Shown here: positions 17,527 to 26,645 of the stretch, piece after piece
How positions within the stretch are numbered: position 1 is the first letter of the stretch
Layout of the letters: each line of letters opens with the position of its first letter
Source: an uncultured Parolsenella sp.
GTDB taxonomy: Bacteria; Actinomycetota; Coriobacteriia; Coriobacteriales; Atopobiaceae
DNA: 64,000 nt
Direction of reading: 5' to 3'
Assembly (NCBI RefSeq): GCF_934660935.1
Contig: NZ_CAKUIH010000001.1
Coordinates: 62,001-126,000, forward strand
Translations under genes and position numbers: made by a program
Notes under the pieces: generated by a model
Databases searched by the model: none
What the model was told of the DNA's origin: nothing
Seen by the model: the letters and a program-made list of their open reading frames with translations, nothing else

Positions 17527-18092
17527 TGTCGCGCACACCTAAGCTGTTCGTAGTTTCCGGACCGTCAGGCGTAGGGAAGGGCACGCTGGTTTCTCTTGTG
17601 AGAGAACAGCGCCCGGACCTGGGCCTGACGGTCTCGGCCACAACGAGACAGCCACGTCCAGGTGAGGTTGACGGGGTTTCCTACCACTTCCTCACCAACG
17701 ATGACTTCGACCGTCGTGTCGAGGCCGGGGAGTTCCTCGAGTGGGCTAACGTCCACGGGAACCGTTATGGCACGCTTGCCTCCGAGGTTGACCGTAACCT
17801 GAGCGCCGGTAAGTCCGTCATCCTCGAGATTGACGTCCAGGGCGCGCTCAACGTTCGCAAGGTCTTTCCCGATGCCGTCCTCGTCTTCATCGAGCCTCCT
17901 TCCATGGAGGTCCTCGAACAGCGTCTCCGCGGTCGCGAGACGGAGAGCGAAGAGTCCCTTCGCCTGCGTCTTGCGGATGCGGCCGGCGAGCTTGAGCTTG
18001 CCCCGCGCTATGACGAGCGAATCGTCAACGATGATCTTGAGAGGGCCACTTCGGAGCTGCTCCGAGTGCTCGAAACGCACGAGATGAATTGA
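17526..18092 (+). CDS. gmk: guanylate kinase
   Basis: 188 residues, GTG start sharing a base with the mihF stop. P-loop GPSGVGKGT, GMP-binding TTRQPRPGEVDGVSYHF, and DVQGALNVRK are all diagnostic. Converts GMP to GDP with ATP in the cytosol. The conserved gmk-rpoZ neighbourhood links nucleotide supply to RNA polymerase assembly. Confidence 0.97.
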   Translation: MSRTPKLFVVSGPSGVGKGTLVSLVREQRPDLGLTVSATTRQPRPGEVDGVSYHFLTNDDFDRRVEAGEFLEWANVHGNRYGTLASEVDRNLSAGKSVILEIDVQGALNVRKVFPDAVLVFIEPPSMEVLEQRLRGRETESEESLRLRLADAAGELELAPRYDERIVNDDLERATSELLRVLETHEMN

Positions 18093-18104
18093 GGAAGTTC
18101 AGCA

Positions 18105-18392
18105 ATGTCTGTGATCAAGCCTGAAATCGACACCCTGCTCGAGAAGACCGAGCACAACCCGTTCCTGCTTTGCTCCGTCGCGTCGAAGCGCGCCTGCGAC
18201 ATCAACAACATGCTTCGCGGCCAGCACCTTCGCGTCGTTGCCATCCAGGATGTCGACGACATCACCACCATGGTCTCCGGTGAGGACACCACCTCCATCG
18301 CCATGAATGAGCTCGCTGACGGTAAGCTCGGTTACGTCCAGGACGACTTCGACGAGGCCATCAAGGACACGAACGTCACGATTGCCGAGTAG
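18105..18392 (+). CDS. rpoZ: RNA polymerase omega subunit
   Basis: 95 residues, GAGGAAG before the ATG. Contains the omega core NPFLLCSVASKRACDINN and a C-terminal helix, with the conserved KRA(R/C)-IN pattern. Omega helps fold the beta' subunit. Position directly after gmk is typical. The C-terminus is acidic (DDFDEAIKDTNV). It ends four bases before the thiI GTG. Confidence 0.95.
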   Translation: MSVIKPEIDTLLEKTEHNPFLLCSVASKRACDINNMLRGQHLRVVAIQDVDDITTMVSGEDTTSIAMNELADGKLGYVQDDFDEAIKDTNVTIAE

Positions 18393-18396
18393 CGCC

Positions 18397-19686
18397 GTGG
18401 CTGATCGCGTCTGCCTCGTTCATTATCACGAGATTGGTCTCAAAGGTAAGAACCGTTCTATCTTTGAGCGCCAGCTCATCACCAACCTCAAGCGTGCCCT
18501 TAAGGGGCGTTCGGCTCATGTCGAGCGCCTTGCGGGGTACGTTCGCGTGAGCTTCGAAGACGGTGGCATGCCCGAGGATATCCCCGGCATGGTTGCCGCC
18601 GTGCCTGGTGTCGCTCGCGTATCCGTCGCGTGGCGCTGCGCCCGTGACCCCGAGGAGTACAATGCCGCGGCTATCGAGAGCCTTCGTGTCTGCAAGGGCT
18701 GCGAGTCTTTCAAGGTTCACGGTCGCCGCTCCAACACCGATTACCCAATTCACAGCATCGACCTCAACCGCCAGGTTGGATCCGCCCTGTGCGAGGCCTT
18801 CCCGGATCTCCGCGTTCAGATGCACCAGCCTGATGTCACGGTGAACGTCCACGTCGTTCAATCTGACGTCTACGTGTATGCGGATGCCACCTCTCAGCGC
18901 GGCGCGGGTGGTCTTCCCGTGGGTACCGCGGGCAAGGTCGTTACGTTGCTCTCGAGCGGCTTCGACTCTCCCGTCGCCACGTGGATGGTCGGCCGTCGCG
19001 GCGCGATCTGCGTGCCCGTGCACTTCTCCGGCCGTCCGATGACGAGCGATGAGTCCGAGTGGCTCACGCAGGATATCGTTCGCGCGCTTGAGCCCGCCGG
19101 TATCATCGGGCGCCTCTATGTGGTGCCCTTTGGCGAGTGCCAGCGCGAGATTTCGCTCAAGGCGCCGCAGGCGCTCCGCGTCATCATGTATCGCCGTCTC
19201 ATGTTCGAGGTTGCGCAACGCGTGGCCGAGCTCGAGGGTGCGAAGGCTCTGGTCACGGGCGAGTCTCTTGGCCAGGTCGCCTCTCAGACCCTTGAGAACA
19301 TCACTGCCACGAATGACGTCGCCACGATTCCGGTCTTCCGCCCGCTCATTGGCACGGACAAGATCGAGATCATCGATCGAGCCCAGCAGATCGGCACGTA
19401 TGACATCAGCGCGCAGACGGCTCCTGACTGCTGCACGCTCTTCATGCCGCGCCGTCCCGAGACACATGCCAACCTCCGCATGGTACGTGAGGCGTGGGAG
19501 ACCTTTGACCATGAGGCGATGGTCGAGTACCTGATGAAGAACATCGAGTACGTGGACTTCAACACCTGCGCCTCGTATCGTCCTCCGCGCGAGCTGAGGG
19601 CGAGGCACCGTGAGCTCGCTCCTGCCGAGTGGCCTGGCGAGACCGGGGATGTGGCTGCAAAGAGCGAAGAGTCTGCGAACGAGTAG
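18397..19686 (+). CDS. thiI: tRNA 4-thiouridine sulfurtransferase ThiI (without rhodanese domain)
   Basis: 429 residues from GTG 18397, four bases after rpoZ; no clear Shine-Dalgarno, so coupling is likely. Ferredoxin-like and THUMP domains cover ~1-165; the PP-loop LLSSGFDSPVATW adenylates tRNA U8; GESLGQVASQTLENI is a further ThiI block. No C-terminal rhodanese domain is present (E. coli ThiI is about 480 residues), so the sulfur relay must use a partner or the Cys pair in PDCCTLFMP. Makes s4U8 and can serve thiazole synthesis. Confidence 0.94.
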   Translation: MADRVCLVHYHEIGLKGKNRSIFERQLITNLKRALKGRSAHVERLAGYVRVSFEDGGMPEDIPGMVAAVPGVARVSVAWRCARDPEEYNAAAIESLRVCKGCESFKVHGRRSNTDYPIHSIDLNRQVGSALCEAFPDLRVQMHQPDVTVNVHVVQSDVYVYADATSQRGAGGLPVGTAGKVVTLLSSGFDSPVATWMVGRRGAICVPVHFSGRPMTSDESEWLTQDIVRALEPAGIIGRLYVVPFGECQREISLKAPQALRVIMYRRLMFEVAQRVAELEGAKALVTGESLGQVASQTLENITATNDVATIPVFRPLIGTDKIEIIDRAQQIGTYDISAQTAPDCCTLFMPRRPETHANLRMVREAWETFDHEAMVEYLMKNIEYVDFNTCASYRPPRELRARHRELAPAEWPGETGDVAAKSEESANE

Positions 19687-19725
19687 CCTTTCCTCATTTG
19701 GGGACAAAATAGTTTTTTCTCATTT

Positions 19726-19760
19726 GAAGCGCCGATGCCACGAGTGTCGGCGCTTCTTCT
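19726..19760 (+). terminator. Rho-independent terminator after thiI
   Basis: Ten-base stem GAAGCGCCGA/TCGGCGCTTC followed by TTCT. The rest of this 230-base gap holds no gene that I can support. Confidence 0.7.
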
Positions 19761-19916
19761 ACCTCGTGCTTTCTAGTTTGTTTGACGCGATTTGGCATGT
19801 TTTTGCGAAATCCTGTTAGGTCTTCGTTTGATTTGGGTTTGAGTGCGTGGGACTTTCTTGCCCTCGCGCCGCTCTTTGGTCCTAGTTGCCTCCACGATTG
19901 AGGGGGAGGCGATTAC

Positions 19917-20597
19917 ATGGCTCAACTCATTCGAAAGAACTACAGGTGTTCCCATGGCTCCCGAGGGAAGTCGAGGCTCGCGTTGGTGGCGGGCGTTGTC
20001 ACGGCGGGCGCGCTCGCTCTCGCCGTTGTCGCCGCTCTTGGAGGATTCCGTGGCGGTGTCGTGATCGAGCGCGAGAGCGTTCCAGCCACTGCCCCCGCGG
20101 TAACTGCGGAGACCCTCTCTGCCGCCTCGCCACCAGAGTCAGTCGTTGCTTCCGTCTTCGTCCACATTGACGGGGCGGTTGTGGCCCCGGGAGTCTATGA
20201 ACTGACGGGGGCGCATCCGCGTGTGAATGACGCCGTCATGGCCGCTGGTGGCCTCGCTGGGGATGCGGATACCACTGCGCTCAACCTTGCTGCCGCGCTT
20301 TCCGACGGGGAAAAGGTCCATGTGCCGAGGCAAGGGGAGGCGGTGGCGTCGGGGCAGACTTCTTCGGGACCTGCCTCGGGGTCTGATGGCGGCGCCTCTT
20401 CGTCCGGAGTGATTAACATCAATTCGGCGACGACGGAAGAGCTTGACTCGCTTCCTGGCATCGGTCCCTCCACAGCTGCGGCGATCGTGGAGGACCGCGA
20501 GCTCAACGGTCCCTTCGCGAGCCCCGAGGACCTTATGCGCGTTAGCGGCATAGGCGAGGGGAAGTTCTCCAAGCTTAAGGATCAAATCCGTGTCTAG
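19917..20597 (+). CDS. comEA: competence protein ComEA
   Basis: 226 residues; GGGGGAGG lies before the ATG. One membrane anchor (~20-45), a SLBB domain (~80-115, VHIDGAVVAPGVYEL), a Ser/Gly linker, then a helix-hairpin-helix pair (ININSATTEELDSLPGIGPSTAAAIV) that binds double-stranded DNA. ComEA receives DNA at the outer face and passes it to ComEC. Overlaps comEC by eight bases. Indicates capacity for natural DNA uptake, provided pilus genes exist elsewhere. Confidence 0.93.
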   Translation: MAQLIRKNYRCSHGSRGKSRLALVAGVVTAGALALAVVAALGGFRGGVVIERESVPATAPAVTAETLSAASPPESVVASVFVHIDGAVVAPGVYELTGAHPRVNDAVMAAGGLAGDADTTALNLAAALSDGEKVHVPRQGEAVASGQTSSGPASGSDGGASSSGVININSATTEELDSLPGIGPSTAAAIVEDRELNGPFASPEDLMRVSGIGEGKFSKLKDQIRV

Positions 20598-23082
20598 GGG
20601 GCTTGTGGCGGCCCTATCGCGCAAGAGGGTGTTTGCGTGGGGCCGTGACGAGAGCAGGCCTTGCCTTGAGGACGATGCCTCTCGTGCGCGAGAGGATGCT
20701 CGGCCGGCATCGGCTTGCCCAGGCGAGGATGGTCTTTCGCCCTATCCGGAGCGCCCTTATGTGCCCCTCGTCCTCCTCGCCGCCCTCGCGTTTGTGGGTT
20801 CGCAATCGCTGGCCTTGCAAGGCTTCTCGGGGATGAAGCTTTTGCTCCTATTCGCGTCGATCGCCTCCCTTCTCGCCTTGGTGATAATTCGGCTTGCTGG
20901 GGCATCATGGTCCTTGGCTACGGGAGCATTGGCGCTATCGGTCGCGGTCGTCGCTGGCGGCCTCGAGGGCGGCTGGGCGCTTGCTCGCGCGGATGATGCC
21001 GCTTCGGCGCTTGAAGGCACGAGCGTGAGTTCGTGCGAGTTTGTTGTTCGGTCTGATTGCACGAGCGGTCAGAGCGGGTGGCTATGCCGTGCCGAAGCAA
21101 TGTTGGGAGGCGGAGGACGTGCCAAAGTCTGGCTCACGCTTCCCGACAGGGTCGAGTTCGGCTCTACGGTGACCGGCATCGGGCGCTTCTCGGCAAACGG
21201 GAACGATGATTGGGGGCGCACGAGCCGGTCCCAAGGGCTTTGCGGCAAGGTAAAGATGATTCGAGTCACGGGGGTGGCACCCGCGACCGGCGTGGAAGGG
21301 GCTCTTGCGTCCTTTCGCGCATGGGCGCTTCGTGCCATTGACCCGTCTTCTGGTGATGGCCGCGCCCTCATGGCTGGCCTGGTGGCAGGTTCGAGAGCGG
21401 ACCTCAAGGAGCGAGGCCTTGATGACGCGTTCGCGTCCGTCGGGTTATCTCATCTCATCGCGGTGTCTGGCGCTCATCTCGCAGTGATGGCCGGTGGTGT
21501 CGAGACCCTGCTCGGTCTTGTGGGCGTAGGCCTTCGTGTTCGGGTTCTCTCCGTGCTTGCGTCGAGTGCTGTCTACGTCGTTTTCTGCGCCTGCCCGTCA
21601 AGCGCCGTGCGCGCCTGGGTGATGTTGCTTGCCTCTCGGTGTGGGAGGTCACTGGGCAGGAGGTCTCATTCCCCGTCTGGCGTCGCCGTCGCATGCCTCG
21701 CGATGTGCGCCTTGGACCCCTATTGCTCTTGTGACCTTGGGTTCAGGCTTTCGGTCTCGTCCGTCATCGCGCTCGCCTTGTTTGGCTCGTACGCGGATGC
21801 CCTTCTAGCTCGCATTTCCTTAGTGTCGTTTCTTCGTAAGGACGGAATCAAAGTTCCCTATCGACTCAGAAGGCGGGGTAGAGCGTTACTTCGCTCGTTA
21901 CGCTCCGCGATTGCCGTCTCTCTCGTCTGCCAACTGGCGACTGCAGGGACTTGCGCGATGACGTTCGGGCGCCTTTCACTCGTCTCGACCCTCGCAAACG
22001 TGTTGATCGGGCCTTTGTTCACCCCGCTTGTGTCGCTTGGCCTTGCGGGGGCTGCGATTTCATGGCTACCGTTTCTCGGAAGCTTGGTATTGAGTCTGGA
22101 TGCGACGCTCTGCGAGATCGTCATTTGTTTCGTTCGAGGCTTGGGAAAGCTGCCCCTCGCCTGCATTCCCGTTTGCTTGCCGGCGTGGGCCGAGTATGTC
22201 CCCCTGCTTGTCATGGCCGTTGTGCTGGTCGTGTGGCCTCGGCCCTCCCGCCGGGCCCTCTTGGGAACGATATCGGCTGCGACGGTCGTCGCCGGTGCCT
22301 ATGTGTTGCTTTCCTGCGTGCTTGTGGGCCCTAGCGTCACAATTCTCGATGTCGGCCAGGGGGATGCCATCCTCATTCGCCAAGGTCCCCACGCGATCCT
22401 TGTCGATTGCGGCCTCGAGGGGAGCCTTTCCTCGGCCCTCGCGAGGAACCACGTGTATCACCTTGACGCCGTGGTCATCACGCACCTTCACGAAGACCAT
22501 TACGGAGGCTTGGACGATCTCGTCGGCCTTATAGGGGTCGATGCGGTATATGTAGGCGAGGGAGCTTCCGGAAACCTGCCGGATGAGCTCGAAGGCTCGG
22601 TGCGAGACCTTACAGGGGCTGCTCCCGGCGAGATAGCGGATGGGGATGTCCTGCGACTTGGTTCCTATTCGATGGGGTGCGTTTGGCCCCATGGTCCTAC
22701 AGACGGATCGGAGAACGAAGACTCCCTTTGCTTCGTCCTCTCCTATGATGGCGATGGCTGCTCGTTAGAGATGCTGCTCACGGGCGACGCCGAGCAAGAG
22801 CAGCTGGAGGAGTATCAGAACGACGTTGGCGACATCGATGTCCTAAAGGTTGGGCATCATGGCTCTCGAGTCTCAATATCGCTCGACCAGGCCCAGACTT
22901 TGAGGCCCGAGTTCGCGGTGGCAAGTGCGGGGGAGGGCAATTCCTATGGGCACCCGACGTCCGAGTGCATAGAGACCCTCGAGTCTGCGGGTGCTATGTT
23001 TCTCTGCACGATCGAGCACGGGGACGTTCGGGTCGAGCCCTCGCCTGATAACGCGCCTCCTCGCGTTGTGTGCCAGAGATGA
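20590..23082 (+). CDS. comEC: competence DNA channel ComEC/Rec2
   Basis: 830 residues from GTG 20590 inside comEA; another GTG at 20602 is possible. N-terminal helices and an OB-like region, then the competence domain with LIAVSGAHLAVMAG and many helices (~255-540), then a C-terminal metallo-beta-lactamase domain: LDVGQGDAILIRQ, THLHEDHYGG and VGHHGSRVS. ComEC moves single-stranded DNA across the membrane; the lactamase-type domain may be the nuclease that degrades the second strand. All three expected domains are present. Precedes holA, as in many bacteria. Confidence 0.95.
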   Translation: MSRGLVAALSRKRVFAWGRDESRPCLEDDASRAREDARPASACPGEDGLSPYPERPYVPLVLLAALAFVGSQSLALQGFSGMKLLLLFASIASLLALVIIRLAGASWSLATGALALSVAVVAGGLEGGWALARADDAASALEGTSVSSCEFVVRSDCTSGQSGWLCRAEAMLGGGGRAKVWLTLPDRVEFGSTVTGIGRFSANGNDDWGRTSRSQGLCGKVKMIRVTGVAPATGVEGALASFRAWALRAIDPSSGDGRALMAGLVAGSRADLKERGLDDAFASVGLSHLIAVSGAHLAVMAGGVETLLGLVGVGLRVRVLSVLASSAVYVVFCACPSSAVRAWVMLLASRCGRSLGRRSHSPSGVAVACLAMCALDPYCSCDLGFRLSVSSVIALALFGSYADALLARISLVSFLRKDGIKVPYRLRRRGRALLRSLRSAIAVSLVCQLATAGTCAMTFGRLSLVSTLANVLIGPLFTPLVSLGLAGAAISWLPFLGSLVLSLDATLCEIVICFVRGLGKLPLACIPVCLPAWAEYVPLLVMAVVLVVWPRPSRRALLGTISAATVVAGAYVLLSCVLVGPSVTILDVGQGDAILIRQGPHAILVDCGLEGSLSSALARNHVYHLDAVVITHLHEDHYGGLDDLVGLIGVDAVYVGEGASGNLPDELEGSVRDLTGAAPGEIADGDVLRLGSYSMGCVWPHGPTDGSENEDSLCFVLSYDGDGCSLEMLLTGDAEQEQLEEYQNDVGDIDVLKVGHHGSRVSISLDQAQTLRPEFAVASAGEGNSYGHPTSECIETLESAGAMFLCTIEHGDVRVEPSPDNAPPRVVCQR

Positions 23083-23194
23083 TTTTGGTGGCGATTGCTC
23101 GCCACGTGGTGACGTCTCGCGTTGCGTTGGGGATGGGCGAATCGCATCAAGCGGCTACAATCAGACACGGAAAACATAACGGTTTGGGGGAGAG

Positions 23195-24172
23195 ATGGCT
23201 GAAGGAGCAGCGTTGCTTGCCGCATATCTCGTCGTTGGTGCCGACGAGCTCAAGCGTGACACCGCCGTGCGGAGACTTCGCTCCCGCGTGCCGTCTGACA
23301 TGGCGGATTTCAACCTCGACGAGCTCCAGGGCTCGCAGATCGAAGACCCGATGACCCTCGTGTCTTCGCTGGAGACAATGCCCTTCTGCGCGGACTTCCG
23401 CCTCGTCATCGTCCATGAGGCGGATAAGCTCGTTAAGGCCGTCTCGGAGGCAGTCGTTAGCTATCTCGCTGACCCCAACCCCTCCTGCGTCCTCTGCCTC
23501 GATGCCGAGAAGCTCGCCAAGAACACGCGCCTGTACAAGGCGGTCGCCAAGGTGGGTGCGAAGTCGGTTATCGATTGCTCCCCGCTCAAGCGTTGGGAGC
23601 TCCCTCCCTATGTCGTCAAGCTTGCCGCCGGTCATGGCATGTTCATGGACAACGCCGCTGCGGAGGAGCTCGTCAATCGCGTCGGCGAGGCGACTGTCGC
23701 CCTCGATAACCAGGTTGCGACGCTGGCTGAGCTCCTCCGTGCCAGCGGTCGCATCACGCTCGCTGACGTCGAGGCGAACGTCGCGCAGACTGCCGAGGTT
23801 AGCCCCTGGGCGTTCGCCGACGCGGCCTGTGAGCGAGATGCTGCTCGCGCGCTGCGCATGTATCGCCTTATGGACAACCCGTCCCTCGTGTTTCTCCACT
23901 CCGTTCTCGTTGGGCGCATTCGCGAGCTCATTTGTGCGAAATCCCTCGCGGCGCGTGGTGCCGGTTCGTCGCTTGCGGGTGAGCTTGGGCGTGCTCCCTG
24001 GCAGGTGAAGAACCATTCTCGCTGGGCATCTCGATTTGCTTCCGGCGAGTTGGAGGCCCTCCTCTCCGAGGCGGCGTCGTGCGTGCGAGCCCTCAAGGGC
24101 AGCGCGGATTCTGACGCCGCCTTCGAGCGCCTCCTGCTTGCGATGACGACGCCGGGGCTCGTGCTTCGCTGA
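23195..24172 (+). CDS. holA: DNA polymerase III delta subunit
   Basis: 325 residues. AAA+-like clamp-loader subunit: YLVVGADELKRDTAVRRL at the start, FRLVIVHEADKL in place of a functional Walker B, and a C-terminal helical collar with VKNHSRWASRFASGEL. Delta opens the sliding clamp and lacks a P-loop, as seen here. A GGGGGAGAG precedes the ATG. Follows comEC in the usual comEA-comEC-holA order. Confidence 0.92.
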   Translation: MAEGAALLAAYLVVGADELKRDTAVRRLRSRVPSDMADFNLDELQGSQIEDPMTLVSSLETMPFCADFRLVIVHEADKLVKAVSEAVVSYLADPNPSCVLCLDAEKLAKNTRLYKAVAKVGAKSVIDCSPLKRWELPPYVVKLAAGHGMFMDNAAAEELVNRVGEATVALDNQVATLAELLRASGRITLADVEANVAQTAEVSPWAFADAACERDAARALRMYRLMDNPSLVFLHSVLVGRIRELICAKSLAARGAGSSLAGELGRAPWQVKNHSRWASRFASGELEALLSEAASCVRALKGSADSDAAFERLLLAMTTPGLVLR

Positions 24173-24347
24173 TGCGGGTTGGCTTGGCGGAGCCCGAGTC
24201 CGCTCGACGTCTGGGTGGAGAAACCCATCGCTGTGGTTGCGGAGTGGCAGGGCATTGCCTCTGGCGGTATCGCGACGGCTTTCTGGCCACTAATTCTCGT
24301 CAGAAACTTGTGATTCCTCGTGTTTCGGCCACAAGTCCTTGTAGTTT

Positions 24348-24356
24348 TGCTATAGT
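24348..24356 (+). promoter_or_regulatory. extended -10 promoter of rpsT
   Basis: TGC plus TATAGT, about 85 bases before the start. No good -35. The rest of the 275-base gap after holA shows no gene. Confidence 0.5.
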
Positions 24357-24447
24357 GGCGAGGTTGACCTTGCCGTGTCCGGCTTGTGGAACCCCACTCC
24401 ACTTGCCAACAGGGGCCTCGCATAGAAGAAATTGAAAGGATCTGCAC

Positions 24448-24711
24448 GTGGCTAACATTAAGTCGCAGAAGAAGCGCATCATCACCGCCGAGAAGGCTCG
24501 TATGCGCAACAAGGCCGTCCGCTCTGAGCTCAAGACGGCTGTCAAGCGCGTTCGCGCTGCCGTTGAGGCTAAGGACGCCGAGCTCGCTCAGGCTGAGGCC
24601 AACAAGGCTGGTCGTCTGCTCGACAAGGCCGCTTCCAAGGGCATCATCCACAAGAACCAGGCTGCCCAGCGTAAGTCTGGCGTCCAGAAGCTCGTGAACA
24701 CCATCAAGTAG
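24448..24711 (+). CDS. rpsT: 30S ribosomal protein S20
   Basis: 87 residues, GTG start with GAAAGGA seven bases upstream. Lys/Arg/Ala-rich helical protein beginning MANIKSQKKRI, with the conserved RNKAVRSELKT and KGIIHKNQAAQRKS. Binds 16S rRNA early in small-subunit assembly. A strong terminator follows, so it is its own unit. A GTG start is usual in this window for highly expressed genes and may limit S20. Confidence 0.98.
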   Translation: MANIKSQKKRIITAEKARMRNKAVRSELKTAVKRVRAAVEAKDAELAQAEANKAGRLLDKAASKGIIHKNQAAQRKSGVQKLVNTIK

Positions 24712-24731
24712 CTTCTGTTTCATTGTTTTGT

Positions 24732-24770
24732 AGAAGCCCCGTCGGCGTGCTGGCCGGCGGGGCTTCTTTT
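24732..24770 (+). terminator. Rho-independent terminator of rpsT
   Basis: Stem AGAAGCCCCGTCGGC / GCCGGCGGGGCTTCT with one mismatch and a six-base loop, then TTT. Confidence 0.92.
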
Positions 24771-24823
24771 GTGCGAGATTCGCTAGGCAAGTTCTCTTCC
24801 CGCTGCTTTTCGCGTGCATGCGG

Positions 24824-24829
24824 TATCAT
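24824..24829 (+). promoter_or_regulatory. possible -10 box giving a leaderless lepA mRNA
   Basis: TATCAT lies seven bases before the lepA ATG (24837), and no Shine-Dalgarno is seen between them. Transcription starting at the usual distance from this box would begin at or near the A of ATG. Confidence 0.35.
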
Positions 24830-24836
24830 CGTCCAC

Positions 24837-26645
24837 ATGACTACTACAGACACATCCCACATCAGGAACTTTTCCATCGTCGCTCACATCGACCATGGCA
24901 AGTCCACCATCTCTGATCGCATCCTCGAGCTCACTCGTACGGTTGAGGAGCGCGACATGGAGTCGCAGCTTCTCGATACGATGGATATCGAGCGCGAGCG
25001 CGGCATCACGATCAAGAGCAACGCCGTTCGCGTGATGTATGACGCGGATGATGGCGAGACCTACCAGTTCAACCTCATCGACACCCCGGGTCACGTGGAC
25101 TTTACCTATGAGGTCTCGCGATCGCTCGCCGCGTGCGAGGGTGCCGTTCTCGTCGTCGACTCCACCCAGGGCGTCGAGGCGCAGACGGTCTCCAACGCCA
25201 GCCTCGCCATGAACGCCAACCTCGATATTGTTCCCGCGATCAACAAGATCGACCTTCCGAGCGCCCATCCCGAGGAGGTCAAGGAGGAGATCGAGGAGGA
25301 GCTCGCCATTCCTGCCGACGACGCTGTTTGCGTATCTGGCAAGACGGGCGAGGGTATCCATGACCTTCTTGAGTCGATCGTCTTCCTCATCTCGCCTCCC
25401 AAAGGAGACTACAACGCTCCGCTCAAGGCGCTGATCCTCGACTCCTACTTCGACGAGTACCGTGGCGTCGTCGCCACCGTGCGTGTGTTCGACGGTCACA
25501 TCGCCAAGGGCGACGACCTCCTCATGATGCAGGGCGGAGAGCGCTTCTTGGCTGACGGCGTGGGCGTCAAGCGTCCCGCGGAGACCCTCGTCGGCGAGCT
25601 CGGTGTGGGCGAGGTTGGCTTCGTCGTTACCGGTCTCAAGGATCCCGAGGCCGTGCGCGTCGGCGACACCATCACGCTTGCTGAGAGGCCCTGCGACGCC
25701 CCCATGCCGGGCTATCGCGAGGCGAAGCCCATGGTCTACACCGGACTCTTCCCGGTGGACAACAAAGAGTACGAGAACCTTCGCGACGCCCTCGAGAAGC
25801 TTCACGTCAACGATCCGTCGCTCGTCTGGACGCCCGAGACCTCCGTGGCCCTCGGCTTTGGCTTCCGCGTGGGCTTCCTCGGTCTCCTTCATATGGAGGT
25901 CGTCAAGGAGCGCCTCGAGCGAGAGTTCAACCTCGACCTCATCGCGACGAGCCCCTCGGTCGACTATCACGTGTACAAGACTGACGGCGAGATGGTGGGC
26001 GTCCGCAGCCCCCAGGACCTCCCTGATGTCACCTGCATCGACCACATCGAGGAGCCCTTCCTCAAGGCGAAGATCATCTGCCCGCCCGAGTTTACGGGTG
26101 CGGTCATGCAGCTTGCCATCGAGCATCGCGGCGTCACAACGAACATGGTCCACCTCACGCAGAAGTCCGTCGAGATGCAGTTCGACATGCCCCTCGCGGA
26201 GCTTATCCTCGACTTCTTCGACCAGCTCAAGAGCCGCACGAAGGGCTATGCCTCGCTTGACTACGAGTTCTCCGAGTATCGACCGAGCGACCTCGTGAAG
26301 CTCGACATCCTGCTGTCCGGCGACGAGGTCGACGCGCTGTCGTTCATCGTCCACAAGGACAAGGCCTACACGCTCGCGCGCGGCCTTTGCGACAAGCTCA
26401 AGGAGATCATCCCGCGCCAGCAGTTCGAGGTGCCTATCCAGGGGGCTATCGGCAACAAGATCATTGCGCGTTCCACCGTTAAGGCCATGCGCAAGGACGT
26501 CCTCGCCAAGTGCTACGGCGGCGACATCTCGCGTAAGCGCAAGCTCCTCGAGAAGCAGAAGGAGGGCAAGAAGCGCATGAAGGCCATCGGTTCGGTCGAC
26601 GTGCCGCAGGAGGCCTTCATGGCGATTCTCAAGGTGGACGAATAG
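24837..26645 (+). CDS. lepA: elongation factor 4 (back-translocating GTPase LepA)
   Basis: 602 residues from ATG 24837 (MTTTDTSHIRN). G1 AHIDHGKST, G2 region RGITIK, G3 DTPGHVDF and G4 NKIDLP are intact. The C-terminal half ends with the LepA-specific domain (KCYGGDISRKRKLLEKQKEGKKRMK). It remodels stalled or mis-translocated ribosomes. The frame is open further upstream through the rpsT terminator, but that part is not LepA-like. The stop overlaps the next start by one base. Confidence 0.97.
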   Translation: MTTTDTSHIRNFSIVAHIDHGKSTISDRILELTRTVEERDMESQLLDTMDIERERGITIKSNAVRVMYDADDGETYQFNLIDTPGHVDFTYEVSRSLAACEGAVLVVDSTQGVEAQTVSNASLAMNANLDIVPAINKIDLPSAHPEEVKEEIEEELAIPADDAVCVSGKTGEGIHDLLESIVFLISPPKGDYNAPLKALILDSYFDEYRGVVATVRVFDGHIAKGDDLLMMQGGERFLADGVGVKRPAETLVGELGVGEVGFVVTGLKDPEAVRVGDTITLAERPCDAPMPGYREAKPMVYTGLFPVDNKEYENLRDALEKLHVNDPSLVWTPETSVALGFGFRVGFLGLLHMEVVKERLEREFNLDLIATSPSVDYHVYKTDGEMVGVRSPQDLPDVTCIDHIEEPFLKAKIICPPEFTGAVMQLAIEHRGVTTNMVHLTQKSVEMQFDMPLAELILDFFDQLKSRTKGYASLDYEFSEYRPSDLVKLDILLSGDEVDALSFIVHKDKAYTLARGLCDKLKEIIPRQQFEVPIQGAIGNKIIARSTVKAMRKDVLAKCYGGDISRKRKLLEKQKEGKKRMKAIGSVDVPQEAFMAILKVDE

